From Oreohelix idahoensis (lineage: Eukaryota; Mollusca; Gastropoda; Stylommatophora; Oreohelicidae): a stretch of DNA of 64,000 nucleotides. The DNA lies in the NCBI GenBank assembly GCA_024509875.1, contig JAMPIV010004467.1, forward strand, positions 1 through 64,000. Reading direction: 5' to 3'. The notes below the pieces were generated by a model that searched no databases, was not told where the DNA came from, and was given only the letters and a program-made list of their open reading frames with translations. Shown piece after piece: positions 46,492 to 58,198 of the stretch (position 1 is the first letter of the stretch; each line of letters begins with the position of its first letter). Position numbers and translations under genes: made by a program.

Positions 46492-47401
46492 GGTACTAGA
46501 CAGAGACATTAACAGAGTCATCTGGGATTTTAATAATGGAGTACTCAAGGCAGCAAAGGAGACAATACCGAGAGGAGCGAGGAAGAACTATGTACCATAT
46601 TGGTCCAACACACTACAAAACCTACATGAAGATATGAATGAAGCAAGGCACACTGCAGAGGTACAACCATCCCAACAGAACCATATCATGCTACAAAAGG
46701 CAAAAGCAAAATTCATTACAGGAAAGCTAGAAGCCCAGAGGAGAAGCTGGAGGGAAAAAACATATAAACTAAACCTTGAAAAGGAAGGGAGAAAGTTGTG
46801 GAAACTCACTAAACAATTGAATGACGATAACAATTCTCAACGACAAACCATTACACTAGACGATGCAGGGAAACTATATACCGGCAAACAAGCAGCAGAC
46901 ATATTTGCGGAATCCTACAGAAATGAAAGTAACATCTCCGTCAATTTACGCAGACAACGAGACATTCGTCAAGAAATAATCCACACTAGAACTAATGGAA
47001 ACAGTCCGGACGTTATGTCCAAACCTTTCAATATGGACGAGTTAAAAACAGCCGTGTGGAAACTTAAAGACAGGAAATCACCAGGCCCGGATGGTATAAC
47101 CAACGAAATGCTAAAACACCTAAGATATACAGCAATGAGCAAACTGTTGCAAATATACAACTACAGTTGGATGACAGGCAGTGTGCCACAGATATGGAGA
47201 GAGGCGCTCATGTGTCCCATCATAAAGAAAGGAAAAGACAACAGGAAGGCCACCAGCTACAGACCAATAAGCCTAACAAGCTGTGTATGTAAGACAATGG
47301 AGAGGATGATCAACAGAAGATTGAAATGGTACTTGGAATCCGAGAAAATTTTAGTGCCAGAACAAGCAGGGTTTAGAGAGTGCAGCAGCACAGAAGACTA
47401 A
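46352..47401 (+). pseudogene. LINE B copy 2, linker and N-terminal RT
   Basis: The real part of this frame begins after the shift near 46435 (KKANWSIYQHR) and continues to RT motifs (KSPGPDGITNEML, SYRPISLTS, EQAGFRE). It ends at a TAA at 47399-47401, where the sister copies have a Gln codon, so this is a point nonsense change. The protein otherwise continues in the same frame at 47402. Confidence 0.92.
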
Positions 47402-49375
47402 ATCACATACCTGTCACAGATCGTTGAAGATGCCTTCCAAGAAAAGAGAAAAGTCTTTACCCTATGGATAGATCTCCAAAAAGCTTTTGACAAAGTATGG
47501 AAAGACGGGTTAATAGTAAAACTGCAAAGGAACGGAATCAAGGGTAATATGAGAAAATGGATCCAGTCGTTCCTACACAATCGGAAAGCAAGAGTCACTA
47601 TGGAAGGTCACAACAGCAAGAAAATCCTCCTAAAACATGGAGTTCCTCAAGGCTCAGTATTGTCTCCCACCCTGTTCCTTGTATTCATCAATGACCTCAT
47701 CCACGATCTGCCACAAGGTGTGAGAGCTGCCCTATACGCTGACGACTTGGTGGTGTGGTGTGTAGAAGAACATCTAACTATCGCTAATAAGCGAATACAA
47801 AGGGCAGCAGACAACATAGCAGCATGGGCAGAGAAATGGATGGTGCAGATCAACGCTGAAAAATCATCAACAACACTTTTCACGCTCTCCAACAAAGACA
47901 AAGCAGGAGAGATACGACTTGGAAATATACATGTCCAAACAGATGAGGAACCGGTGTACTTGGGCATTACATTAGATAAGAGAATGACATGGAGGCACCA
48001 CATCGAGAGAACAGAGGCTAAAGCGAGAAGAAAACTTTCCATACTGAGGAAAATAGCTGGATCAAGTTGGGGAGCTAACGAAACAACACTAAAGAAAGTG
48101 TATACAGGTGCAATAAGACCTATATTAGAGTACGGATCAGCAGCATGGTCTACAGCAGCCAAATCACACCTACAAGCCTTAGATAAAGTACAAAATCAAG
48201 CGCTTAGGTTGATCACGGGTGCCATGAAGACCACACCAATAAATGAAATGGAAAAAATCACAGGCATTCCACCTTTATTATACAGACGAGACACTAAGAC
48301 CCTGATCCAAGCAGAAAAGTACAAGAACATGCCCGCACATCCAATGAAAACTAGATTTGGAGATTTAGCCAGTGGGAGGTTGAAGAGAAGCAGTTTTGTG
48401 CATCGGTCCAAAAAACTAATTAGAACATACAAGGATGAACTACCAGACATCACTAAGGAAATAACTCCCACACTCCTCCCAACCCCATGGGAACAACATC
48501 AAAATTTCAGTATTAAGACCTCCATAACTACCACCTGCCCCATGGGAGAGCTAAATACTCTCCAAAGGAAAATAGCAGCATGTGACATGATTGAAGAACT
48601 ATACCCCAGAGAAGCATGGATCCAAGTATATACTGATGGATCTGCAACCAGAGCAGTGAAGAACGGAGGCGCAGGAGTTTATGTGGTCTATCCAGACAAA
48701 GAAAATGAATCCACCTGTTCACCTACTGGAATATTCTGTTCAAACTATGCTGCTGAAGTACAGGCCATAAGCATTGCTGCAGGAATAATAAATAACACAA
48801 TAAGCCAATGTCAGCAGGTTGTATTCCTTACCGATGCAATGTCAGTTCTGCAAGCCCTCAACAGTGATAAACTGCCAGAATTAAACAAAGTCCTATGCGA
48901 AGTAAATATCAAAAGAAGGGTAGTGCTACAGTGGATACCATCACACTGTGGCATACCAGGAAATGAGAGAGCAGATATGTTAGCAAAAGAGGGAGCAACA
49001 CAGGAACAAAAAAAACAAACAATCACATTCCAGGAAAAGAAGACCCTTATCAAGGCCATCAGGAAAATTGATCAACAAAGAGACAACTATCAATATCTTG
49101 ATCGAGCAAAACAGGTGATCCTGTTCCGTATGAGAACAGGACACAACAGACTGAACAGTCACTTATACAGACTGAGATTGGTCCCATCACCCCTATGTAC
49201 GTGTGGACAGGCAGCACAGACAGCCGAACACATCCTGCAAGACTGCCACATGCTTAGTCAATTGCGAACTGAACATTGGCCCACAGAGACGCACATCCAC
49301 ACAAAGCTGTTTGGGAGTCTTGAAGAACTTTCAACCACAGCAACATACATCCAGAAAACCGGACTTCTTGTGTAG
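47402..49375 (+). pseudogene. LINE B copy 2, RT core and RNase H
   Basis: Follows the nonsense codon in the same frame. RT motifs are WIDLQKAFDKVW, GVPQGSVLSPTLF and YADDLVVW. RNase H motifs are VYTDGSATRA, YAAEVQAI, FLTDAMSVLQAL and IPSHCGIPGNERAD. The C-terminal Cys-His motif is CTCG...HILQDC. The natural stop is at 49373-49375, about 40 bases before the 3' end. Only two lesions in the whole ORF suggest a recent insertion. Confidence 0.93.
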
Positions 49376-49412
49376 ACATTTCTAAACAACAGCGAACGAG
49401 AAGAAGAAGAAG

Positions 49413-51607
49413 ACTCCTGCAGGGAGATCTTTCACCAGGTCATTGATGTAAACAAGGAAGAGTGTTGGGGAAATTACTCCTCCTTGAGGTACCCCCTGAT
49501 GGAGCAACACTTTTCTGCTCTGCAGACCGTCAAGAGTGACTCTAGTTCTCCTGTTATGCAAGTATGACTGGATCCATTTCATCATGTTGCCTTGGATTCC
49601 ACTTCTCCTAAGTTTTGCAATGAGGCCATCTTTCCACACCTTGTCAAAGGCCTGCTTGAAGTCGACCCAGATCGTTAGGACCTTTTTCTTCTCCTGGAAG
49701 GCATCTTCTATTGCTTGAGACAAGTAAGTAACTTGGTCTTCTATACTGTAGCATTCTCTAAATCCAGCTTGTTCCGGCACCAGGATCTGCTCAGACTCTA
49801 AATACCATTTCAATCTGTGGTTGACTATTCGCTCCATAGTCTTCCCAACACAGCTTGTGAGACTGATTGGCCGGTAACTTGCAGCCTCGGTCTTACATTT
49901 CCCTTTCTTTAGTATGGGTATTGTGATGGCTTCTCTCCATACTTGGGGTACCGTTCCTTTCAACCAGCTGTGGTTGAATATCTCAAGCAGTTTTGTCTTT
50001 GCTGCTGAGCTCAGATTTACTAGCATTTCGTTGCTGATTTTGTCTGGGCCGGGTGACTTTTGAAACTTAAGCTTGGAAATAGCCTTCTGTAGTTCTCCTA
50101 GTGTGATGGGTTCCCTCATTGGGGCAGGAGTATCTGTCTGTCCCATGGTTGCCAGTATTTCTTTTCTTATCTCTCTCTGATGATCTATGTTAATGGGTAA
50201 GTTGCTTTCTGAACTGTATCTTCTAGCAAACAAGTCTGCAGCTTGTTTTCCTCTGAAAAGTTTGCCACCTTCATCCAATGTGATAGTCTGCCTAGGTGAG
50301 GAACGCTCTTCATTTAGAGACTTGACTAATCTCCAAAGTTTCCTGCCGTCTTTCTCAAGGTTCAGCGATGCCGTTTTAGTTCTCCAGCTTTTCCGTTTTT
50401 CTTCTAGCTTTGTTCTCTGAAACTCTGCTACAGCCTTTTTCCATTTGTTGTGAGTTTCAAGTGAAGGCTGAGACTCTGCGTCCTTTCTAGCCCTGTCCAT
50501 AGCTTCCTGACGTTCTTGGAGTGTGCTGGACCAGTATGGTATGTAGTTACGCCGGCATCCTTTGGGAATGGTTTCTTTTGCAGCTTGTAGTATGCATCTG
50601 TTGAAGTCTTTTACCACTTCATTAATGTCTCTGTTCTGTACCTTGAGGGTAGACAGCAGCGTGTTCACCTGATGCCTGAATAAACCCCAGTTGGCTTTTT
50701 TGTAGTTCCATCTTGTAATGGCTGGGCCTGTACTGAGAGTTGCACTCTGGACAGTAAGAAAGATTGGGCGATGGTCGCTTCCCCCTAGTTGGTCTCCTAC
50801 TTCTCTACTAATAGATCCAGCTATATCTGGTGTGGAGAAGGCAAGATCTGGTGTTGAAGTTGTGTGCCATCCTCTGGAGTAGAAGGTAGGAGTATCTGTG
50901 GCATTATTGACTAGGATTAGGGAGTGATCATCTTGCCAAGTTTCAACCTCTTCACCTCTGTGATCCAGATGGTTATAGCCCCAGCTCTGGGAGTGGCTAT
51001 TAAAGTCTCCAACTGCTATAAAGTTGGTGGCTGGTACCTGTATAGAGCTGAGACTCAGGGGTTTGTTGTTCGGACAGTAATAGTTCAGGAGTTCTATTTC
51101 CATCTTGTCTACCTTTATCTGCAACAGCTGATATTCTGCTCCATCCATGAAGGTTTTCCTTTCGTGTGCAGGAATGTTATTCCTTACAAGAGTAAGTACT
51201 CCTCCTTTTCGTCTATCTTTTCTGTCGGATCTGAAGCATTGATATCCCCTTATTTTAAAGGTTTGATCTGCTTTCAAGTGAGTCTCTTGGATACAGCAAA
51301 CACTGACTTGCTTCTCATACAAGATGTTTTCCAGCTCTGTCTTTTTGCTGTATCCAGCCTGCTTGCTGTTCACTCCCTCTGCATTCCAGTGCATCATGAC
51401 AAGTGGCACTCTGGGTTTCTCTTTTTCTGTTTTGTTTTGGTCAGTAGTTCTCCTCCGCCGTCTGCTGACTCCACAAGACGGTCTAGAGGGTCCTCCAGTA
51501 GCTGAGGGTGGGCTCTGTCGAGGCTCAGAGCCCGGCACTGCACCTGCCTGGTGGAGCTCCACAGGGCGAGCACCAGTACGAGATTTATTTGACGGTGTAC
51601 TCTCCAT
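49413..51607 (-). CDS. LINE B copy 3 endonuclease-RT (partial)
   Basis: The frame is open from MESTPSNKSRTGARPV at 51607 to the copy 2 insertion. The endonuclease has HWNAEGV, IQETHL, GDFNSHSQSWG and GGSDHRP. The RT N-terminal part has SYRPISLTS, WVDFKQAFDKVW and GVPQGGVISPTLF. There are no stops or shifts. The frame would continue with YADDL in 45211-45250 and then in copy 4. The last residues before the stop near 49382 are read from the tail of copy 2 and do not belong to it. Confidence 0.93.
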
Positions 51608-53274
51608 AGAAAAAAAAAGCGAGTTGCGTGATACTGTGGTTTCCGGTGCGCCTTCTGGCCCAGTATCTATGACTTTAGCACCTGTTCAACGGGAGAGTGG
51701 GCTCATCCCTAATCTGTTTATGTTCCCAGTAGTAGACTATTCGCAAGCAGCCTGGGGGTGTCACTGCTCTGCGCGGACCTTGTTTACCGAGGCGGCGTCC
51801 GAGCTCGTATGGTGAAAATATGGTTGCATTATCTTCAAAATAGCCCTGTCTTTCCTGCCATCCTGCAACTTTGAGTTAGGGAGTTCTGAGCTCCAGTCTC
51901 TTTCCCAGGCATTTTATCCTGGCCTGGCACGCATACAGAGGACCCCACTTCTGGTTCTAAGTTAGCAGTTGGGGATAGGTGGGGTAGCACACTGTGCATT
52001 CCCCGTCATCCAGGGGGCTCTCCAACTATGCAGAGCTTGCACAATGCTGTGCTCTGGTTCTGGGCTCACCCAAGGAATCCTCACGTCCTGCACAGAGCCA
52101 CTTCCAGATACCCACCACCTGCCAACCCCCCATTGTAGAAATCTCCTGCATGCGGCCATCCAGTCAAGAGCCAGTATTAAGTCTGGTGCCCAAGTGATCC
52201 CCCCAAGCTCAGTGTGCAATTCTGGGTTCTCATCATGCTGCAACACAGGGGGGATTGTGATGCTCAGCCATCTCTCTCAACTCTGCACCGATAAGTGACA
52301 TCGGGGACTTAACTGTGTCTCAGTACTGGGAGGCCCCGTTTCCGGGTACACCACACACAGCCAATTGAGGCAACGGTCGCCGTGGGCGTGTCTTCAGTGG
52401 GGAAGTTGTGGAGTCTTCCTGTCCATGTTCTTGCACATCCTAACACTGCCCGCAAGACATCGGAGGTTTGGAGAGTGGCCTTCTCTGCTTTTTTGAGCCG
52501 GGGTGGGCTCCCCGGGCAAGTCTCGATGGGGATCGGGACGTGTCCATGCGCCAGTGGGCCCAGCATCGGCCGCATCTGTTGGAGGACTTGCTCTGCCAGG
52601 TTTGAGTTAGTAAATTCCAACTTTGTCATCTTCTTGGCATTGTGATGCTGGGGTGCCTGTGGATTTCCTAACGCCCCGGGTAGAAGCCAGAAGTGTACTG
52701 TGCCAGCTCTGGGGGAGATAAAGGGGGTGTTTCTGCGTCTCCTTGTGATACGTAGTCAAGGTAGGGCTCACAGTGCTCTTTCCCCGCCACCAAATTGCCT
52801 GCTGGTTACGCCGAGTTCTCCGAGGCTCTAGGCATGTGACCAAGAGTTGAAGGCAATAGGATCGTCACGTCCTGAGTCTCTGTGCCTGTACGATGGGCTC
52901 CGATCTTCAGGGAGCAGTCCACACTCGTTCCCACTCCCAAGACCTGTTCAGTATCCATCTGGCTCCTTCCCACCCACAGAGGGCGTGTACGGTGTAGTGC
53001 ACCGGTTTTATTATCGAGGTTTGCTCCTCTAGATCCGTTGTGTTTAGCCTGAGGATTCGCACCCTCAGTTACCAGGACTACCTCGAGGAGGGTGTGGCTC
53101 TTCACCACGCACAACGATCTTGGGGTATGAGAGGTTTTGCTAGGCCAAGAGACTAACACCGCAATGGTCGCTCCTTTCATGAACAGAATTCACTAGGCCT
53201 AGGGTGAAGCAAGGGGGGAAACCCACTACCCACAACACCAGCACATCATACCCCCTGTCTGTAGACTTTGCCCC
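51608..53274 (-). other. LINE B 5' region (possible ORF1)
   Basis: GC-richer than its surroundings. Short minus-strand frames (52806-53180, 52309-52629, 51962-52246) carry no domain I recognise, and no zinc knuckles are seen. It may be a long 5' untranslated and promoter region or a decayed ORF1. Copies 1 and 2 are truncated before most of it. Confidence 0.6.
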
Positions 53275-54155
53275 GAAGAATAAGTAAAAACAATATAAGA
53301 GCAGGGCTGGGAAGGTCGGAGATCAAGAGCCAGGTGAAGCTAACTATAAACGAAGAATGGAAGGCAACAAAGAAGAACAGTAGAAAAGGCAGACACGCGT
53401 TCAAACTGCTAAAAGAACCAACAAGGACGTGCCAGGTCAGAGAAGAATTAAAGATACCATCGAACAAAAAACTGTGGCGTCTCCGTCTCGGTGCAGCATA
53501 CTTTATGATAGAGGAACCACACTGTCAAGATTGGCAGTAATAGAATGACATAGACCAATACCTGATCCACTGTAAAAAGAAAGAATAACAAAGGCTTAAA
53601 TTAAAAACTTACTATAAAAATCATAATATAGACATGACAGGGGATACGGTTTTAAGTATAGATGCCACAGGAGAAGCCCAATCAATACTTAAAAGATATG
53701 TACATAAAACAAAGGAAAACATATAAGGTTAGTACTTCAGAAAAGACATTCAACCAACTAGAAATTAAGCAACAAGAACTAGATCCCCCCAAAAAAAACT
53801 TATGAACTACACTTAGAACAAGGAAAGACAACGAGGTTTAAAAAAAAAACAACTCAAAAAGAACAAATACTAATACAAATTAAAACCAAGTGTAAAGGAC
53901 AATAGTTATCTATAAACAATACAGAAGAGAAAATAAAATGACAAATACTAATATAAATTAAAATCAGCAACTGAAAAAGACAAGAGTTATTTAAATTTAA
54001 TACAGAATAAGTAAAAAAAATGACACTAAATACCCCAATTATAACCATTTTTCAGTTTAAACAGAGTAGACCAAGATGGAACGAGAAGATGCAATAACGG
54101 GCAGCTGTTAAGTGCCCGCTCTCCACCCATGACCTCTTCAAAACAACAACAACAA
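53275..54155 (+). pseudogene. LINE A' 3' end (RNase H tail and 3' UTR)
   Basis: The frame at 53275-53540 (SKNNIRAGLGRSEIKSQ...FMIEEPHCQDW) matches the C-terminus of LINE A seen inverted at 55821-56300. It is followed by an AT-rich 3' region and a CAA-repeat tail (54141-54155). It is the 3' end of LINE A', whose main part lies on the minus strand from 60747, because LINE B inserted between them and an inversion separated them. Confidence 0.88.
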
Positions 54156-55388
54156 CATTCAAATCAACACACAAACACGAATACCAGCCAGAACGGTAGA
54201 TTAGAGAAGAGAAAGTTGCCAAGACTGATTCCTGCTTGCATGCACGCCGGGCAGACTTGCTTCACTAAGTCGAGTCAAAATCTGGTGTGTATTAACCTTT
54301 GAGGGTTTATTCATTAAAGAACACGAGGAAGGAAAAACAATGCCCTCTCAAATTTATAAAGGCCAAGCAAGGCAAATTGCTTACTGCACCGAAGGAAGTA
54401 ATGGAAAGATGGAAAGAATATTTCTCAGAACTCCTGGATGGTGAGCATGGTGAAGCATCAGAAATGATAACCACTAACACAGAAGAGGAAACCAATGGTG
54501 ATGAAGATGACAAAGATGGAAGAACTGAAGGCAGCACTGGAGAAAATCAAGATGGGCAAAGCAGCAGGGCATGATGGTATAATACCAGAAATGGTTAAGT
54601 AGATGGGAGCATCAGGCGACCTACTACTCTTAAGGGTTTTACAGGCAGCGTGGTACAACAAGACCATACCAAAGGATTGGGAGATTGCCATCATAACACC
54701 AATTTTCAAAGAGGGTGACAATCGACAGTGTGGAAACCATAGAGGCATATCCCTTCTCAGTGCCCCTGGTAAAATGTACTCTAGAATCCTAGAATCCTAG
54801 AGCAGAGACTCCGACGCCTAGCTGAGCCACAATTGGATGAGGTCCAGTGCGGATTCCGAGCAAACCGAAGTACTCAAGACCTAATCTTCACACTCAGACA
54901 GCTGAGTGAAAAGACTCTTGAGTATAAGAGTGAGATCCATCTTTGTTTCATAGATCTGGAAAAGGCGTTTGACAGGGTCCACTGGAGCAATCTTTGGGAC
55001 TGTTTGGCAAGGAAGAATATTTCAGCACCTCTGATTCATGCTATACAGAGCTTCTACAAGTCTTGCAGAAATTATGTGAGGACAGCAAACCATAAGTCAG
55101 AAGAGTTCAGGACCACCACTGGTGTAAGACAAGGTGATATCCTATCACCTTACCTTTTCATACTCCTCATGGATGATGTCATCAAGGCATGTAAGGAGAG
55201 AACAATAAAGTATTCAGTGGGGTACTGGAAGGTGAGACAGGTCTATATTTCGGACCTGTCATTTGCTGATGATGTTGCCCTGATTGCTAAATTAGAGGCA
55301 CATCTCTTATCCAACCTGCAAGTCTGGGAACTTTTCAAACACATCGTCTCAACTTTAGTTTAGGCAGCACTTTGTTCCGGTCAAAAAT
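54156..55388 (+). mobile_element. LINE C fragment (non-LTR RT, different family)
   Basis: Lies between two LINE A 3' ends that point toward each other. It holds an RT piece unlike LINE A or LINE B and is truncated at both ends. The first 150 bases show nothing recognisable. No clear target duplication is seen. Confidence 0.75.
54340..55363 (+). pseudogene. LINE C reverse transcriptase fragment
   Basis: Frames 54299-54574, 54603-54800 and 54833-55363 together give an RT: MERWKEYFSELLDG, IITPIFKEGDNRQCGNHRGISLL, CFIDLEKAFDRVHW, GVRQGDILSPYLF and the active site SFADDVALIAK. Stops near 54575, 54600 and 54800 and the absence of endonuclease and C-terminus make it a fragment. The clade is uncertain (RTE- or CR1-like). 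Confidence 0.85.
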
Positions 55389-56489
55389 GTAGTTGTTGTT
55401 GTTGTTGTTTTTAAGAGGTGATGGGTGGAGAGCGGGCACATAACAGCTGTCCGTTATTGCCTCTTCTCGTTCCATCTTGGTCTACCCTGTTCAACCTGAA
55501 ATTTGGTTATAATTGGGGTATTTAGTGTCATTTTATTTTTTTTATTTTTTTATTCAATTTAGGTAGCTATTGTCTTTAGCAGTTGGTGATTTTAATTTAT
55601 ATTAGTATTTGTCCATTTTATTTTCTCTTTTGTATTGTTTCTTGATAACTATTGTCCTTTACACTTGGTTTTACTTTGTATTAGTATTTGTTCTTTTTGA
55701 GTTGTTGTTTTTTTAATTTTTATTTATTTAATATCTTGTTGTCTTTCCTTGTCCTATGAGTAGTTAGTAAGTTGTTTTTTTTATTTTTATTTCGGGTTTT
55801 TTTGTTTGTTGGTTCTAACCTTATATGTTTTCCTTTGTTTTATGCATATATCTTTTAAGTATTGATTGGGCATCTCTAGGGGTATCTATACTTAAAACCT
55901 TATCCCCTGTCATATCTATATTGTGATTTCTATAGTAAGTTTTTAATTCAAGCCTTTGTTGTTCATACTTTATACAGTGGATCAGGTAGTGGTCTATGTC
56001 ATTCTCTTCCTGACATTCTTGGCAGTGTGGTTCTTCTATCATAAAGTATGCTGCACCGAGACGGAGACGCCACATATTTTTTTTTTTATGGTATCTCTAA
56101 TTCTTCTCTGACCTGGCACGTCGTCGTTGGTTCTTTCAGCAGTTTGAACGCGTATCTGCCTTTTCTACTTTTCTTTCATGTTGTCTTCCATTCCTCGTTT
56201 ATAGTTATCTCCACTTGGCTCTTGTTCTCCAACCTTCCCAGTCCTGCTCTTATATTGTTTTTACTTGTTCTTCCATTCTTGGCGTTCTGATCTGCCAACT
56301 CGTTACCAGCAATATCTATGTGTGCTGGAACCCACACTAGCCTCACACTGCATCCTCTGTTCCCTAGTTATGTATTAATTGATAAAATTTCTTCCTTTAT
56401 GTCTGGCCGGCTACATTTACCTGGGTGTTCTAGTGCTTGCAGTGATGATAGTGAGTCTGTAAATATCGTAACAGCTTCTGGAGGGTTAT
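55389..56489 (-). pseudogene. LINE A 3' end (RNase H C-terminus and 3' UTR)
   Basis: Read on the minus strand from 56489, it continues the RNase H interrupted at 28629: IFTDSLSSLQALEH, then VWVPAHIDIAGNELADQ, then the Cys-His motif CQECQEENDIDHYLIHC near 56000. An AT-rich 3' region follows, ending in a CAA-repeat tail near 55390. Several stops are present. It joins LINE A only if the 45211-58466 segment is inverted. Confidence 0.92.
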
Positions 56490-57594
56490 TGTTGCGGTCA
56501 TTTTTGACGGAGTTTCAGACGTCAATTTATTTGTCGCATTTTTTGGTCACCCTGGTCAAAGTTAGGGAACTATGTCTTAACTTTGCTGTGTCAAGGGTTA
56601 TCTCCCTTTTTGGTTCATTCATTGTGTTTGACCTTTAGGGTCAAAGGTAAACAGTTCTGGGCGATGTGCCATGCGCAGTTGGAGAGCGCAAAATTAGACT
56701 TCCGTCAGGGAGAGTTGGGTCCTGGTTTCTGTGGGACGTGAATGTGCGTTGTATCCTGGGGAAGGAAAATCTTCGAAGTGACTGCGTTGTCAGTTTTCCC
56801 CTGTGATTTAATGTACGTCAGGAATGACGACAGTATTATTTATTGTGTTCTGAGGATTCGTTTCAAGGTAACACCGACTTTATCATTACTATGCATTCGG
56901 TTGCAGAATTTGTTAAAAAAATTACCTAGCGGTGAGAACAGCTCACAGATCCTGTATGCAGAACTTATATTTCGTGCTCAAGATAGCTATGTAAGACTAT
57001 TCGTCTTTATATGAACAGAAGTCCAGTGACGAAGTTATATATATGCTGGTATATTTATACAAACATTATAGCAGAGTTTAGGCATTCTGCTTATGAAGAG
57101 TACACAGCTGACGTCATATTTAAGCCTGTGTAATGGCCACTATTCTACAGCATGAAAAGAAGTAACTGGCGTGTTATGCCAAGTTGAACGACGGCCCTGG
57201 TAATAGGATTACATGAGTTATGGGCTCGTCCTTTGTATGACGGAGTTATTCAGGTATCTGACGCGTTCAGTCAGGGATACCAAAGCGGCATTATGAACTG
57301 TACATTAAAGAACATACCACTATTGACCATGCCCACATATGTGAATGTTTTACCAGCCTTAGAATACTGATATGTACCAAGCGATTTCAGTTAACATGAT
57401 GTACATGAACCTGTTTACATTAACTGTTCCTGTGTGATTCTACTGTTAGTGCTGTGAATAAATGTATGAACTGTTTCCAGTAGTTACAACCATCATTGGC
57501 GTTTGTACGAGTGTGACTGGGTGCATTGTATACCATATATGATCCTAAACACATTCGCGTCTGCACACCCATGTCTCACATCATCATCATCATC
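56490..57594 (-). repeat. E2 5' LTR, outer part (inverted)
   Basis: Plus-strand TGTTGCGGTC to TCATC is the reverse complement of about 28770-29863, so it completes the LTR begun at 36448-36589. The bases GTTAT before it (56485-56489) are the inverted ATAAC duplication of E2, and TCATC at 57590-57594 is the inverted GATGA duplication of E3. Its strand sign is relative to the present, inverted layout. Confidence 0.93.
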
Positions 57595-58198
57595 TGTCAC
57601 ATAGGTTTTATGATCATTAAATTGCCTATATCTTCTTCTTTTTTTTTCTTTCACCCGTATCCTCTAATTTTATTATCTCTTTACCTTTTTCCTGTATTTT
57701 TCGCATTCGTTCGTTTGCGACTATATACATTACTATTTTCCCATTCTCACTTTCGCCAGTTTAGTGTCTCATTTAGAAACGCATATCAGTGCTGATTAAA
57801 CGAGTAACTTCTGACGTAACGTTCAGTCCCTCACCAGACGATTTGGCGTGAGAATGCATTCTATGGCATTAGATGTCAGTGAACGAAACTGTGACTTTCG
57901 CTTATCTCAGACATGAGAGCAGACTAAATGTCTATATTTGCACCTGTCACGAGGGGTTTCTTTCGGCTGAGCGCTTAGGTAAGGCGTGATTACCTACATC
58001 TCTACGACGCAGTACGAGACAGTTGTCTGGAAATCCGACCTGACACTGCATTCACAGTGGGCCCTCGTCAGCGTGAGGCGTGAGAACGAGAAGTGTCAGT
58101 TAGGGGAAATGCTTCTAGTAAATGGGAGGTGTGAGAGAGAGTGAAGGGGAGAGTACTGCTTTTTGCGAAATTAAACGTTTACCTCTTTGTCTGGTAAT
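57595..58198 (+). repeat. E3 5' LTR, outer part (inverted)
   Basis: Reads TGTCACATAGG... to TTGTCTGGTAAT, the reverse complement of 38587-39188 with about 3% differences. It supplies the 0.6 kb missing from the LTR at 43210-45210 and is followed directly by the SINE poly-T. Confidence 0.93.

Larger units (their letters stand above)
45251..49412 (+). mobile_element. LINE B copy 2
   Basis: A 4162-base LINE inserted into LINE B copy 3, with a perfect 12-base duplication ACTCCTGCAGGG (45239-45250 and 49413-49424). It ends in a GAA-repeat tail. It is 5'-truncated relative to copy 3 and belongs to a divergent subfamily. It encodes endonuclease, RT and RNase H with only two breaks. Confidence 0.95.
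49413..53274 (-). mobile_element. LINE B copy 3 (5' part of a split full-length LINE)
   Basis: Minus-strand LINE running from its 5' end (53274, GGGGCAAAGTC) through a 1.67 kb 5' region and the ORF to the middle of RT, where LINE B copy 2 interrupts it. Its 5' flank carries GAAGAATAAG (53275-53284), the inverted match of CTTATTCTTC after the 3' end of copy 4 (60747-60756). Copies 3 and 4 are therefore halves of one element of about 5.5 kb. Confidence 0.93.

Noticed and set aside
51608..53274. Host gene exon
   Set aside because: GC-richer, with small frames, but it lies inside the bounds of a LINE B whose duplication is outside it, so it belongs to the element.
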